From assembly GCA_009801015.1 (NCBI GenBank), contig VHZZ01000349.1:89497-114967 (forward strand): a DNA stretch of 25,471 nucleotides, written 5' to 3'. The stretch comes from Silene noctiflora. Taxonomy: Eukaryota > Streptophyta > Magnoliopsida > Caryophyllales > Caryophyllaceae. The notes under the pieces were generated by a model. The model was not told the DNA's origin. It saw only the letters and a list, made by a program, of their open reading frames with translations, and made no database searches. Shown piece after piece: positions 1-13,326 of the stretch; the stretch's first letter is position 1; each line of letters starts with the position of its first letter. A program made the translations under genes and the position numbers.

Positions 1-630
1 TTAATAAAGTTAATAAATTAGAACTATTACATGATCGACATGAGAATTAGTATGCATAATCGAGTAATTTGACCGATTTGATTAATTTGTGAGGAAGAGA
101 ATTAGAGAGGGTTTGTTCATTTTGTTTTTTGGGAAGGGTAAGTTATGGAAAACTAATGGCAAAATGTCCAGGAAAGAGTAATATTTGTTCATGAAAGAGC
201 AACTACGTTATTTTAATCATCAAGAAAGTTGTAGAGAAGATTTAAAGAAGAAACCGCGAGAATAAATAACTATGGAACGAGTTCAACGAACTAGATAGTC
301 CATGAACAACTCTAATTTAGTTGTATAATAATGCCTACCCTACCTCTATGACTGATGGCTCTAATGTTTGCACTTGGATCACTCCACTTCTTCAGTATCC
401 TTCCCTTTCCTAGAAGAAACGCGTACGCCTCATTTGCACAAATTAAGGGAAATCTAACTTTCCAATTTCCTGTCTGCTGGATGTCACCTGCCAAATTCTC
501 AATCACCCACTCATTTGCACAAATTTGATTTTTTTTAATGTTCATTGGATATAGAAGAATCAGCTAAATGCATTTTGCTGCTTCCTCTTAAAATTAATCT
601 GTCCCTTTCTTTTATGGAAATGTTAATGTA
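1..630. other. Intergenic, no gene supported
   Basis: AT-rich DNA. A 77-codon minus-strand ORF at 312-545 contains the short word ICANE twice, matching a repeated DNA word 'tcatttgcacaaatt' near 430 and 510. It has no recognisable domain and no convincing promoter, so I do not call it a gene. Confidence 0.5.
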
Positions 631-639
631 ATTGGGTAA

Positions 640-836
640 GATAGGGACTTGCTTATGACGGACACTATCCGTTACAAGTTGAAGACGGATAGTGTTTCTC
701 TCATAATAAGACAAGTGAGAGGGCAAGTGAGGGGAAATGGAGCACTCCATGGTTGATGCCACTCGCATATTGTGAGAGGGACACAATCCGTTTTCAACTT
801 GTGATAGATAGTGTCCGTCTTCAATGAGAATTTGTG
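640..836. mobile_element. Mutator-type MITE (197 bp) with 9-bp target duplication
   Basis: The element has long, imperfect terminal inverted repeats. The left end carries 'gacggacactatccgt' followed by 'acaagttgaagacgga', and the right end carries the reverse complement of closely similar words. It is flanked by a perfect 9-bp direct repeat, attgggtaa, at 631-639 and 837-845. Nine-bp duplications are typical of the Mutator superfamily. There is no transposase, so it is non-autonomous. A shorter relative lies at 12805-12926. The minus-strand ORF crossing it is a by-product of the repeat. Confidence 0.8.
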
Positions 837-845
837 ATTGGGTAA

Positions 846-1560
846 ATTGTTACATGAGACTATGAGAGTAGTACAACCTAGAGAATAACAAATCGCTTTA
901 TTTTAGTTATGCGTAATTATGTAAACGAAATCGATATGAAAACATTGTGTCCTAAAGTAAAATCTTTTCGTCCGCCAATGATTATAGCTAATCCCTCCAT
1001 TTCAAAATAATTTTCTTAGTTTAACTTGCAGAGTCTCCAAGATACTTTTTTGACTTGATTTTTCTCCCATATATATAAATAATTTTTCATGCAAAAAATA
1101 CTTTTCTGAAAGATTTTTATATGATGAATGTCAATATTTTATTAAGTTATGTAATATTTATCATTTTACCCTTATTAATGGTCAAAGGTTTAAACTTTGA
1201 CTTCAAAATTCAAATTAGGAATTATTTTGAGATGGAAGAAGTACTTTTTTTGCCATTTAAAAAATTTACTAATTAACCCAATTAATGCAATTCTCAAAAT
1301 ATTATCAATAATTTTTTATTAAGGTATTTAAGAAAAAAAAGAGAAAGAAGCTTTGGTGAAAGAGGGACATAATTCCCTTTTTCCATAATTAATTACTTTT
1401 AATTAAATTAAATTAGATTTATTAATTTTTCTTTAAAAAAAATGAATAATTGTTTATTTCATGAAGAAACATGAACTAGGATTCTAGGAACTTACCTTGA
1501 AAGATCATACCTTTGAACCTTGTTTAAGCTTTTGAGCACATCTTTGAACCAATAAATTAG
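846..1560. other. AT-rich upstream DNA of the kinase gene
   Basis: Strongly AT-rich, with homopolymer runs and no ORF worth calling. It probably includes distal promoter sequence for the kinase gene at 2236, but I see no specific regulatory site that I can defend. Confidence 0.4.
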
Positions 1561-2235
1561 TTATCTTCCTCTATGTTTCATCATTGTCTTCATCAATTTC
1601 TTCACTTTACCTTGGTACATCCCTTTTCTTCTTTCTCTTTCTAATTAATTTCATTTTTTTATATTTAATTGCATCTAGATCTACTTTCTTAATATTGCTT
1701 CATTTCTTATCTGGGTTTGTGTTCAAAACTTCTGTTTTTGATTCATTTTCATGGGTTCATTTGTTTTTTTTTCTTGTTTTTGTTGTGTAAATGTTGGAAA
1801 TGATATGAATGTTCTTATTGTTTGTTTGTTGAATTTAGCTTTTTTTTATTTGAATATAATTGTTAATGTTGTTTATGCAATTTTCATCTTGGGTCATTCG
1901 TAAACGGTCTCTTTGTGTTGCTAACAGAGGGGTAAGACTGCATACAGCCGACCCCCTCATACCCTGCAATTTGCAGGAGCCATTGAGGCACTGGAGTAAT
2001 GTTGTTGTTTTTGTCATGCAAAAGCTGTTAATTTGAATGAGATTGTTAAAGCTGTTAAATTTAGCTTTTTGTTATGAAAAGGCTGTTGATTTGAATGTGA
2101 TTGTTGATTTTGTTTGATGGGTTTGTTTTGTTTCAGTGTGATTATATTGGTTGGATGAGAAACTTTGGTGTTGGTTGTGAAAGACTTGAACTTTCTCTTG
2201 TTGCTGTAAGAAGTTGGAAATTTTGAGGTTGTTTC
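1561..2235 (+). promoter_or_regulatory. Putative 5' leader region of the kinase gene, probably with a leader intron
   Basis: The stretch is pyrimidine-rich from about 1565 to 1780, as is common near plant transcription starts and in leader introns. A good splice acceptor (polypyrimidine tract then tttcag, ending at 2136) sits 99 bases before the ATG, so a 5'-UTR intron ending at 2136 is plausible; its donor is not certain. A 68-codon hydrophobic ORF at 1584-1790 reflects T-rich composition and would probably be cut by that intron. The transcription start is not resolved from sequence. Confidence 0.4.
1888..2012 (+). mobile_element. SINE / RTE-type retroelement 3' part with TTG tail
   Basis: The stretch resembles a very common plant short retroelement 3' module. 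It starts 'cttgggtcattcgtaaacgg', continues with 'ggggtaagactgcatacagc' and a 'ccctgcaatttgcaggagcc' hairpin word, then 'cactggagtaatg', and ends in a TTG-rich tail. It lies inside the putative leader intron of the kinase gene. The class (SINE versus RTE LINE tail) cannot be settled by eye. Confidence 0.55.
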
Positions 2236-5894
<3,659 letters not shown>

Positions 5895-7146
5895 TTATCA
5901 CATATGTTCCATAAGGTGCCGTCTTTTTCTTGTTATTTTACTCACTAGCTTGGGCTTGTTATGGGTATAGAATAATTCCACTTCAGTCGAGTTCGGGTTA
6001 GTTCAACTATGTTTACAACAACAAAGCCTTAGCCCCAAAATTATTTGGGGCCTGCCAACATAAATCACCATTCGAAACCGTTTTCAGACTCTAAAGGTTT
6101 GCTTTGCTTGGTATGAGGGTAATTGTTATTAGGATGAAGGTGATTATTATTTGCTGCCGACACATGTCAAAACGAGAATTGACACTTTTTTAGGCCAAAT
6201 ACAAGAATTATTTTTTAAATAGTCATCTCGGACGCTTGCAGCCGAGTCTAAGTAACTCGATACTACTTGAAAGTTTGATTCTTTAGCTCTTTCTGAGATG
6301 TACTTAAGTCTAACCTCATGGTGCACGAAACCTTAGGCTGATATAGTAATGATGGCAATGTTTTAATGTATTGCAGGTTTGTACAGCAATGGATGATAAA
6401 GCTATAATGTAGTTTTGTTCTTTCCTCAACTCGGGTTCATTTATTTGTAAAGTTACTTGAGCTGTTGAGCGTCTTAGAGGTTTGCGTTTATATTGTACCT
6501 CCTGAAGAACATACAAGCTCCATGTCATGAACTCTGAAAGTATTCCCGTCATCAACCACTGTAACATCAAATCTACACGATTTCAAATAACACTGTTTAT
6601 TCAAGTATCGCTTTGCGTACTTTTAGGAGAGCTGTCTTGTAAAAGAAAAGGAAAGAAGAAAAGAATTTTGTTCAAGCTACTGTTGAAGTGTTCTTAGAAT
6701 TCAGTTTTTTCATGTATGTTCATGTAAGTTTAAGCCTGTATTTCTCTGCACCATGACTGAAAAACTCGTAGCCCTTGAATTCCGGGTTTTTTTCATCAGT
6801 CTTTTTTCTTATAGGAAAGGAAGTTTGTAATGCCATACTGAGTAATTATTTACGTAATCTACTTGTGGACTTCTCATCGGTTTATCGACTTATTGCATAA
6901 TGCATTGCACCCTTTCAATACTCATACCAATCATGGAGACTTGAAACTGAACTGAGTCACACAAGTTTCTTTGGCTGGATCCGACGTTTAACATGTCGTT
7001 GGACTGCATTACTAGAGATTTACTCGCGTATTCTGTTACAATTCCTGTCAGATTAGTCGAATGTAACTTTGATTTTACGTTAATCTTGATTGTTTTATTT
7101 GACAAGAAAATAAAACCGAGTTGCACAAGTACACCCTGTTATAATC
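5895..7146 (+). other. Kinase 3' UTR and intergenic DNA
   Basis: The kinase stop is at 5892-5894. A possible 3'-UTR intron could run from a donor near 5919 (aag|gtgcc) to an acceptor at about 6375 (tattgcag). The poly(A) site is not resolved. Open frames on the minus strand at 6316-6570 and 6890-7126 have no domain or repeat character and look like chance. No further gene is seen. Confidence 0.45.
6015..6082 (-). mobile_element. Retroelement 3' tail fragment (TTGTTGTTG-ended)
   Basis: Read on the minus strand it ends 'tttggggctaaggctttg' followed by TTGTTGT. This is a word set found at the 3' end of abundant plant SINE/RTE-type elements. It is only a fragment and lies in the 3' flank or 3'-UTR intron of the kinase gene. 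Confidence 0.5.
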
Positions 7147-7260
7147 TTAACTTCTCTGAACGAAATTGAAGTAATAGTTCAAAGATTCAATATTCCGAGG
7201 AAAAAGTTCCTCGGAATATTGAATCTTTGAACTATTCCTTTGATCGTTCAAGAAGTTTAA
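7147..7260. repeat. Near-perfect hairpin (30-bp perfect stem, 4-nt loop, extended arms)
   Basis: Bases 7173-7202 are exactly the reverse complement of 7207-7236, with only the four bases 7203-7206 between them. Beyond this core the arms continue to pair imperfectly (7147-7172 against 7237-7260; shared words 'aacttct' and 'tgaacga'). The stem is about 54 bp in all. It could be a tiny foldback element, a recent inverted duplication, or a small-RNA precursor. It lies downstream (3') of the minus-strand small ORF at 7506-7667. Confidence 0.85.
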
Positions 7261-7505
7261 TTTAGCTCTCAGAAGCTTTTAGGATGAATTTCATGCCAAA
7301 AGTGAAAATTAAAATCTATAAAAAAGATTCTGATAGTACAACAAAAGTATATAATCTCAGATACATAGATTGATTATACAGAAAACATGAACATAGTACT
7401 AACAGAAAGTACTACATGAAACCGTCTCATTCAAGACTTTAAACAAAACGACGAGCAAACAACATAATGGATACGTCTTATGTAGTCAGACCAACTCAAA
7501 CTCGA

Positions 7506-7667
7506 TCAGACAGAGATGAATTCCTCATGGACGAGGAGAGCAAAGACAAGAACAAGGAAGCCAACAATGATACAGTTGCTTTCGGAAAATGTCGTCTGAG
7601 AGTACGCAGACAATGTTATGGCAGCTCCTATTAATCCTATCGAAAGCGCCTTTATCTTCTGTTCCAT
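7506..7667 (-). CDS. Putative small membrane protein, 53 residues
   Basis: I do not recognise a named family. The ORF begins MEQKIKALSIGLIGAAITLS and ends in a Glu-Glu-Phe-Ile-Ser-Val tail. Two hydrophobic stretches, about residues 6-22 and 32-46, are separated by a short polar loop (SQTTFSESN), so a two-pass hairpin membrane protein is likely. There is a basic N-terminus before the first segment and acidic residues after the second. The frame has an in-frame stop upstream, so this ATG is the first possible. A longer 89-codon ORF in another frame overlaps it but is less protein-like. Reasons for belief are the membrane pattern and clean boundaries; a promoter was not identified. It could be a chance ORF or the last exon of a longer gene. 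Confidence 0.5.
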   Translation of the reverse strand: MEQKIKALSIGLIGAAITLSAYSQTTFSESNCIIVGFLVLVFALLVHEEFISV

Positions 7668-7974
7668 CTTCTCCAAGACAAAATTTTTCCTGGTTGATTA
7701 ATTTGGTGGGTTTTTGCTGAATTTTTGGATGGAAATGAAGAAGTTCTGGGTATTTATCATTTAGATCAAAATGTTGTGCAAGTACAAAAGTCAACGGTAC
7801 AAGTTGTTTGGTGGATCTGGATTTTGGGGTTCGTTGACCGGGTTATGTTATTATATTGACAGTTGCAGACTTGCAGCTTCCCATAACATAACATGTTTGC
7901 AAGTTCACAAACTTATTGTTGCAAGTTATAGTTTGAAGAGCCGGATTCGAACCTTAAACCTATTATTTATAGTA

Positions 7975-8512
7975 CGGAAAATTTACATGGTACTCTTGAA
8001 TTTTGCCATTTTGCACACAGTACCCAACTTTTTAAGTTTGTGTACATTATACCCTCCATGTTTAATTTTCATGCACAATATACCCTTTTTGTCGTTGTAA
8101 AAAAATTCAATTGTGCATAATTCCTAGATCGGAATTCAGAATCGGCCAAATATTTTTCCTAAGATGATTATCTAGTCATAATTAACGATTTGAGGAAAAA
8201 TTGCTGACAGACATTTTATAGGGTTTTTTTAACGATAATCTCAAATCAACCATATCTTTGATCTTAAATTTCCGAGTGACCATTTTCGTTTTATCAACTT
8301 GTAGATCTCGAAAAGTTAATCAATTTGAAAAAAAAAATTAATCAATTCCGATTTATGGTCTATAATTTATGCTCAATTGAAAATTATAAAAACGATAAAA
8401 AGGTTATGTTATGCTTGTAAATCATATTTCAGGGATATCATGTGCAAAAACTTAAAAAGTTGGGTACCATGCGAAAAATGGCAAAGTTCGAGGGTACTAC
8501 GTGAATTTTCCG
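7975..8512. mobile_element. Mutator-type MITE (538 bp) with ~85-bp terminal inverted repeats
   Basis: The left end begins cggaaaatttacatggtact and the right end finishes with the reverse complement of a close variant (ending gaattttccg). The inverted repeats run about 85 bp and include 'gtacccaactttttaagttt' on one side and its complement on the other. A perfect 9-bp direct duplication, tttatagta, flanks the element at 7966-7974 and 8513-8521. The internal part is AT-rich with no transposase. The plus-strand ORF at 7771-8100 runs into it and is not a gene. Confidence 0.85.
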
Positions 8513-8521
8513 TTTATAGTA

Positions 8522-9706
8522 TCTTTGTTTACTAGACTATAACATCTTCGGCAGTCAACTAGTCGAGTAGTAGTACTGATATAATCTTTTATTCACTATA
8601 ATATTTTTTTGAACTAAATTATATAGTATTCATTTAATTAATAAAACTGGTATATAAATCTAAAAATTTGTATATGAAAACCCTATAAATTGATATTATG
8701 AAATTCTTATAAAAAAAGTTAACGTGTACTTAATTATTATAAAAAAAATTATGAACTGATATTATTAATTTATTGAAAACAAATTCATTAAAACTATTTG
8801 AGAAAATTTATAAATTGGAATTATTAGTTACGGAGTATGCGGTAAAAAAATTTCATTAAAATACATATTTCATTACTCAACTCAATTCTTTTGATTAGTT
8901 TTCCATTTTATTTTTTATTCTCATGTTAAAATATGAAAAAATTAATTATGTATCAGTTTAAAATCTATAAATAATGCATTATTATAAAGTAAATTATCTA
9001 TATATACCATGCATGCATGCACGAGATTCATACTAGTGATTAAATAATTAAAATTGTATAAGCGGTTGTATACTTGTATGTATAACAATTTAAGTTTATG
9101 TTGAGCTTTTGTATATAAATAAAGTCTTGAACTTATAGAAAATATTCTTCAATAGAGTTAGATTAAATTTCCGACATAGTGATCGAATTTTTAGACAATT
9201 TTAATGCTTTTTAAGTAATAAAGTAAATATTTTGATTTAGTTTGATTGTAAATACAACCGGTCGTACTCCATATAAGAAAAAGTTAGTTATTTGAGCTGT
9301 TGTGATTACGACTGGACATCTTTGTTTCGTTCCCAAAACAACATACTCCGATAACGACAAGTAAAATAATATTTTAATAAAGGTTGAATGAGTTGGTTTT
9401 TATAAAATATGTATGTACAATTTTATATCTACCGAACATTCAAATTGAATTTGGAAAAACATGAATCATGATGAGAATTTGTCATTATAGAGAGAAATTA
9501 CATGAAACACAATGCAAGTAGGAATGTTTAAAATGAATTTTTCTTTTTGTAGTATTTTGTAAAACTTTTCCGCGTGACTCGAAATGTCTCTTATTTTGTA
9601 CTCCGTATTTTGTTCCATGAAGTAATATGCATGAAAGTATAGATTATTCTCGTCACTATTTATGTTTTAAAGTACTAGCTGAAATGAATAAACCACGCGA
9701 TTTGAC
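8522..9706. other. AT-rich intergenic DNA, nothing supported
   Basis: Very AT-rich sequence with poly-A/T runs and no ORF of interest. A short alternating 'catgcatgcatgca' run near 9009 is the only distinctive word. No gene, RNA or clear element is seen. Confidence 0.5.
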
Positions 9707-9805
9707 TTTTTTTTTGGTGTAAAGAGAGCGATTTTAATGTTGACGGAGTTCGAATTCAGGTCATGAGTACCACTTCTCATAACTTTACCAACTAAATTAA
9801 ACTAG
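9707..9805 (-). mobile_element. Short tRNA-derived SINE (second family)
   Basis: On the minus strand it reads 'ttagttggtaaagttatgag' (box A-like), then 'gaattcgaactcc' (box B-like), and ends 'ctctttacacc' plus nine A. The 'tttacacc-A(n)' end matches the SINEs at 4698 and 10101, but the body is shorter and different. I could not find a clean target duplication. A decayed relative is at 19118-19185. Confidence 0.6.
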
Positions 9806-10100
9806 TTAAGATCTGGATGCTTCGTAGTTCGTAGTTATATGTTGTGAGGAATATTTATTTATAACACTGCATATTAAAAACATGGACTATCATTTCATAT
9901 AATTTGTGAAAATAATAAGGTGAAAAATAAACATCGAATAAAACAACCGTGACCAATAGTGAAGACAGAAGAATTGGCAACCAAATTTAAACATGAAAAC
10001 AACAGCTAATCGGCAGCTTTGAATCATATACTTTCATTTTAGTGACAGCTTGTATCTTCAATTGTTCATTGTCGGATGTCACATTCCTCTAAATGGCACC

Positions 10101-10260
10101 GACGAGCACTTTGATCAATTGATAAGCGGTTGTTCTAATTTAATCAGAGGTCTCGTATTCAAGCTTTGAAAACGCAGCAGTGTTAAAACTCATGAGGGGA
10201 GCTTTACCGATCCAGTGGTCCTACCCGGCTCGAATCCGAATTAAACCGGATGATTTATAC

Positions 10261-10296
<36 letters not shown>
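10101..10296 (+). mobile_element. tRNA-derived SINE with 35-nt poly(A) tail
   Basis: Same family as 4698-4856, here in plus orientation: 'gagcactttgatcaattgat' (box A-like), 'aggtctcgtattcaagc' (box B-like, decayed), and 'tttataccaaa' leading into an uninterrupted run of 35 A at 10262-10296. The flanks share only a short word, ggcac (10095-10099 and 10297-10301), so the target duplication is uncertain. The long pure A run suggests young age or slippage. Confidence 0.8.
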
Positions 10297-10300
<4 letters not shown>

Positions 10301-11166
10301 CAATCAATTAGCTTGTGTTTAATTATCAATTCTCTCTCCAATTTTGTGTTTCTTTGCTTTGTAATAAAGCACAATTATGAATTCTAATTATTATTCAAGG
10401 TCCTACAATGATTTGAACTTTACAACTTGGTTTAACGTAATTATATTCGAAAATAAACGTAAATGATTAACGTCTGAACCCGAAAAGACTATATTAAAGT
10501 CTATTAGTACTAATTTCTTGAATTTCTATCAATAATTTTCGAGAAAAACAACTTGCGTTATTTCGAAATTCTTCTCGGAGCCCTTCATGTTGTGCAACTT
10601 AGAAGACCGATGGAAGGATGTCGATTGGTTAATACTGAATTTCGGTACTACCCTCATTTTCCGGGAAAATCATATTAAAAATTTGAAATAGTTATTAGCA
10701 AGTGATTTCAAAGAACATTAACGTGGTAGTACAATCTCATTTTCCAGACATTGATCTTAGTTATTGCCGACATTGGCATTCTGAATCTACGATACTAATA
10801 TGAAGATTCAAACCTGCGACTTATTGTCTAAACCCGTGAAATTATGAATCTATGAATGTACTCATCAAACTACTGAAACAGAGTAGACCAAACAACTAAG
10901 AAGATCAAACTAAATATATCCATGGTAATTATTACTTGGTACATTATACAAAATTACACTGATTCCCAAACAATTCTACCACGAAATATATATAAAAAAA
11001 AATACAATTCGACAAATAGTGGAGTAATTCTTGTATGAGACGGTGTTCAACAAATCAAGTAAACCAAACAATAATAATAACCAAAAGCATGATTACAATA
11101 CCCTTCACTAAGAATAAAAAAAGGTAAACAAATGAACGACACAGACCAAACGTATTACAAATTTGA
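10297..11166. other. Intergenic, no gene supported
   Basis: No ORF of note on either strand. The part nearest 11166 is presumably the 3' UTR of the minus-strand small ORF that follows. A word 'tgtatgagacggtgttcaac' at 11033 resembles ends of common MITEs but is isolated. Confidence 0.4.
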
Positions 11167-11391
11167 TCATATGATCTCAACCCCAATATGCTTCTCATCA
11201 TCAATAAGGTCTAGATCTTGTTTCTTGGAAACAACCCAAGCCCAACCCAAATCCCATAATTTTTTAATAGAATTGGACCCATTGATAGCCCAATTAATCC
11301 CATTTTGATCATTTTGATCAATTGGTGATGAAATTGGAAGTGATTTTTGAAAACTGGTTTTATTTTGTATTGTTTGAACAATTGAGCTCAT
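11167..11391 (-). CDS. Putative small protein, 74 residues, unrecognised
   Basis: The ORF starts MSSIVQTIQNKTSFQKSLPI and ends near KHIGVEII. It has a polar, Ser/Gln/Asn-rich first half, a central 'WAINGSNSIKKLWDLGWAW' stretch with three tryptophans, and an acidic LDLIDDEKH part. There is no signal peptide or membrane segment. Support beyond length: a TATA box sits on the same strand at 11591-11600 with about 200 bases of purine/pyrimidine-skewed leader between, and the tryptophan-rich stretch is not what chance AT-rich sequence gives. It may be a complete small plant-specific protein or the first exon of a longer one. Function unknown. Confidence 0.5.
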   Translation of the reverse strand: MSSIVQTIQNKTSFQKSLPISSPIDQNDQNGINWAINGSNSIKKLWDLGWAWVVSKKQDLDLIDDEKHIGVEII

Positions 11392-11590
11392 TTTTTTGGG
11401 ATTTTTTTTTGTGAAATGTGAATGTGTTTTGGGTGTCGGTGGAATGTTGTAAAAATGGGGGAAGATGATATGAAATGTGGAGTATGATGAGGAGAAGAGT
11501 GTGATGGAGGGAAGAGAAAGAAAGTGGTGGGGGTGTATTAAAACAGCTATTAAGGTTTTGAATTTACAGCCTGGGTCTTTTTGTTCCCTC

Positions 11591-11600
11591 TCTTTTTATA
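11591..11600 (-). promoter_or_regulatory. TATA box for the 74-residue ORF
   Basis: On the minus strand the sequence reads ctataaaaagagaggg, a good plant TATA box followed by a purine-rich tract. It lies about 200 bases before the ATG at 11391, implying a transcription start near 11560-11570. Confidence 0.5.
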
Positions 11601-11735
11601 GAGTCTCGCTTAAGTCGGAGTATCCGTCTTCAGTGACGGATCTTTAAGTGAATAATTAAGGGAATGATGTTTAAACTATTAATTTCGTGGGTGAATAGGT
11701 AAGAGTCGGGGGAGGGGGGAAGGAGGTTGACTAAT

Positions 11736-11931
11736 AATTTGACAGTGTATCATAGTAAAATACCAGCAGGTGTCAGGTCCCTCCCGGCATAACTAAGATC
11801 CTCCATTGTCCGTCTTAAATCATACGTAGTAAAAGATTTGACATTGTATTATAGTAAAAAAAACAGCGGGGTCAGACCTCTCTCGACATAACTAAGGTCC
11901 TTCCACTGTCCGTATTAAATCATAAAACATG
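11736..11931. repeat. Tandem duplication, two ~98-bp units
   Basis: Unit 1 (about 11736-11834) and unit 2 (about 11835-11931) share, in order, 'atttgaca-tgta', 'atagtaaaa', 'cataactaag' and 'ttaaatcata' with scattered differences. The pair lies upstream of the TATA box at 11591-11600, so it is in the putative promoter of the small minus-strand gene. Confidence 0.7.
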
Positions 11932-11997
11932 TCAAATACTCCATATGGCGGTAATAAAGACAAGTTTAAACTTATGACGCAATTATGGTTTTTTTGG

Positions 11998-12290
11998 TTC
12001 AAATGAGCGCACTATGTCGCGGATGATAATCGAACTTCCAACTTCTTGGTTGGAGTAAGAGGACTCTTACCATCCGTAAAAGGTATATTTTCAGCCATAG
12101 TGTTAAACTCAACAACGGCCCTGGGTCGCACCCAAACGGAGGAGAAATAGTCCACTTCATAAGTCCAAGAGGGTTCCACTCTAAAACCAATTGACAATAA
12201 AGGGAGTAGCCTCTTGCCTTATAAAGTGGTAATTCTTCTCCTCTTTTATCAATGTGGGACAACCCTCACATGTGGGACTTCGGGTTTGTT
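11998..12290 (-). mobile_element. LTR-retrotransposon-like fragment
   Basis: On the minus strand it runs 'gttgtcccacattgataaaa', a TATA-like 'ccactttataaggc', and then 'ttggttttagagtggaaccc'. This is the kind of sequence I associate with high-copy plant LTRs. About 170 bases on, an ATG opens a short frame beginning MAENIPFTDGKSPLTPTKK that ends by 12012, possibly the start of a truncated gag. Matching second LTR, polymerase or primer-binding site were not found in the window. The assignment is tentative. Confidence 0.4.
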
Positions 12291-12299
12291 CACATATTA

Positions 12300-12804
12300 G
12301 GATATTAGGTCCATTAAGGCCCGCTATTATTAGAGTTTGTTAAGCTAGGGTTATGGTTTAATTAAGATGTGAGGTATTAAATACCTCACCACATATTATG
12401 TAATCGATAACCATCAATAATGCAATTATTATCCCAGATAATCTTTACACATAGTTATTAGATGAAGGATCATTTCAAAAGTTGCATGAAGATAGCGATA
12501 CGAGGACGAGCCGAATTGTCTTTAAGATCATTAACTTAGAAGAGAATTCTTCTTCTTCGGTTTTCAGTAGATTGGTTTCAATTATACATATCTTTTATAA
12601 GTACTACAAGGCATTTTATGTGTTAATTAAGTTTTAGTATTTCTTTCTTAGATGGTCATTCTTAAAACTGTCTTAAATTGAAATACCGCATAACTTTCTT
12701 TTATTTTCACCTTTATTTACTTTGATTTATGAGAGTCATTTAAGTTAAGGCAATGTTAAATGAGAAATGATGTTCTTTTATCCTACTGCACCATATTAGC
12801 TCTT
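12300..12804. other. Intergenic, no gene supported
   Basis: AT-rich sequence without a credible ORF or a recognised repeat. Confidence 0.45.
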
Positions 12805-12926
12805 TAGTCTGTCTTGCATGTGACGGTCACAAACTTGTAACGTCTCACAACCCCTCCCACTTGCCCTCCCAACTTATCATTCCACTTGCAAATTTGTCTC
12901 ACGTCCGAAGCTTGTGAGAATTTGCA
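12805..12926. mobile_element. Short Mutator-type MITE (122 bp)
   Basis: It begins 'tagtctgtcttgcatgtgac' and ends 'agcttgtgagaatttgca', matching the ends of the element at 640-836 ('acttgcttatgacgg' and 'atgagaatttgtg'). It is flanked by a perfect 9-bp duplication, ttagctctt, at 12796-12804 and 12927-12935. The interior shares the 'cctcccacttgccctcc' theme with the complement of the first copy. It is an internally shortened relative. Confidence 0.75.
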
Positions 12927-12935
12927 TTAGCTCTT

Positions 12936-13326
12936 AAAGGAAATAGTAGAATTCTGCCTAACTTCTCTTTTGTGTCTACTCTCCAACTTTTTCCTCTAAC
13001 TAAGGCTCTAAGTAAACGATTAAATAACATTTTTTTACTCACTTCTTTAACATTTAGACAAGAAAAACAAACATTTTAACATTATAAGCCGATATGAAAG
13101 TAAAATGTCAATTTGAAGGAAAAAGTCGGTAACATTTTTGAGATGACCTTATAAAAAGTTATTGTAAAATGGACTATTTTTTTTCTTTTCCCACTAATAT
13201 GAATATGTTGTTATTTATTTGAATATATTGTTATTTCCTTACATTGTTATGTTTTTTTATCTTTATGTAAAACTGGCTTACAAGTTACACCTAAGTGTAA
13301 TTTTGCCTGCAAGGGTGGAGTATAGT
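12936..13326. other. Intergenic, no gene supported
   Basis: AT-rich, with a near-repeat of 'tgttatttatttgaatat' around 13208. No gene seen. Confidence 0.45.

Noticed and set aside
312..545. 77-codon minus-strand ORF with repeated ICANE word
   Set aside because: No domain, no promoter or splice context; the repeated word follows a short DNA repeat.
535..786. 83-codon minus-strand ORF
   Set aside because: Lies mostly within the MITE at 640-836.
1584..1790. 68-codon hydrophobic ORF as an upstream ORF of the kinase
   Set aside because: Its Phe/Leu richness reflects T-rich leader or intron sequence, and a probable leader intron would cut it.
7147..7260. Calling the hairpin a microRNA gene
   Set aside because: The central stem is perfectly paired with a 4-nt loop, unlike most plant microRNA precursors, and no target is evident; kept as an unexplained hairpin.
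12010..12068. tRNA-like look of the minus strand (ggtaagagtcctcttactcc, gttcgatt)
   Set aside because: No proper acceptor stem or D-arm could be folded; better explained by the LTR-like fragment.
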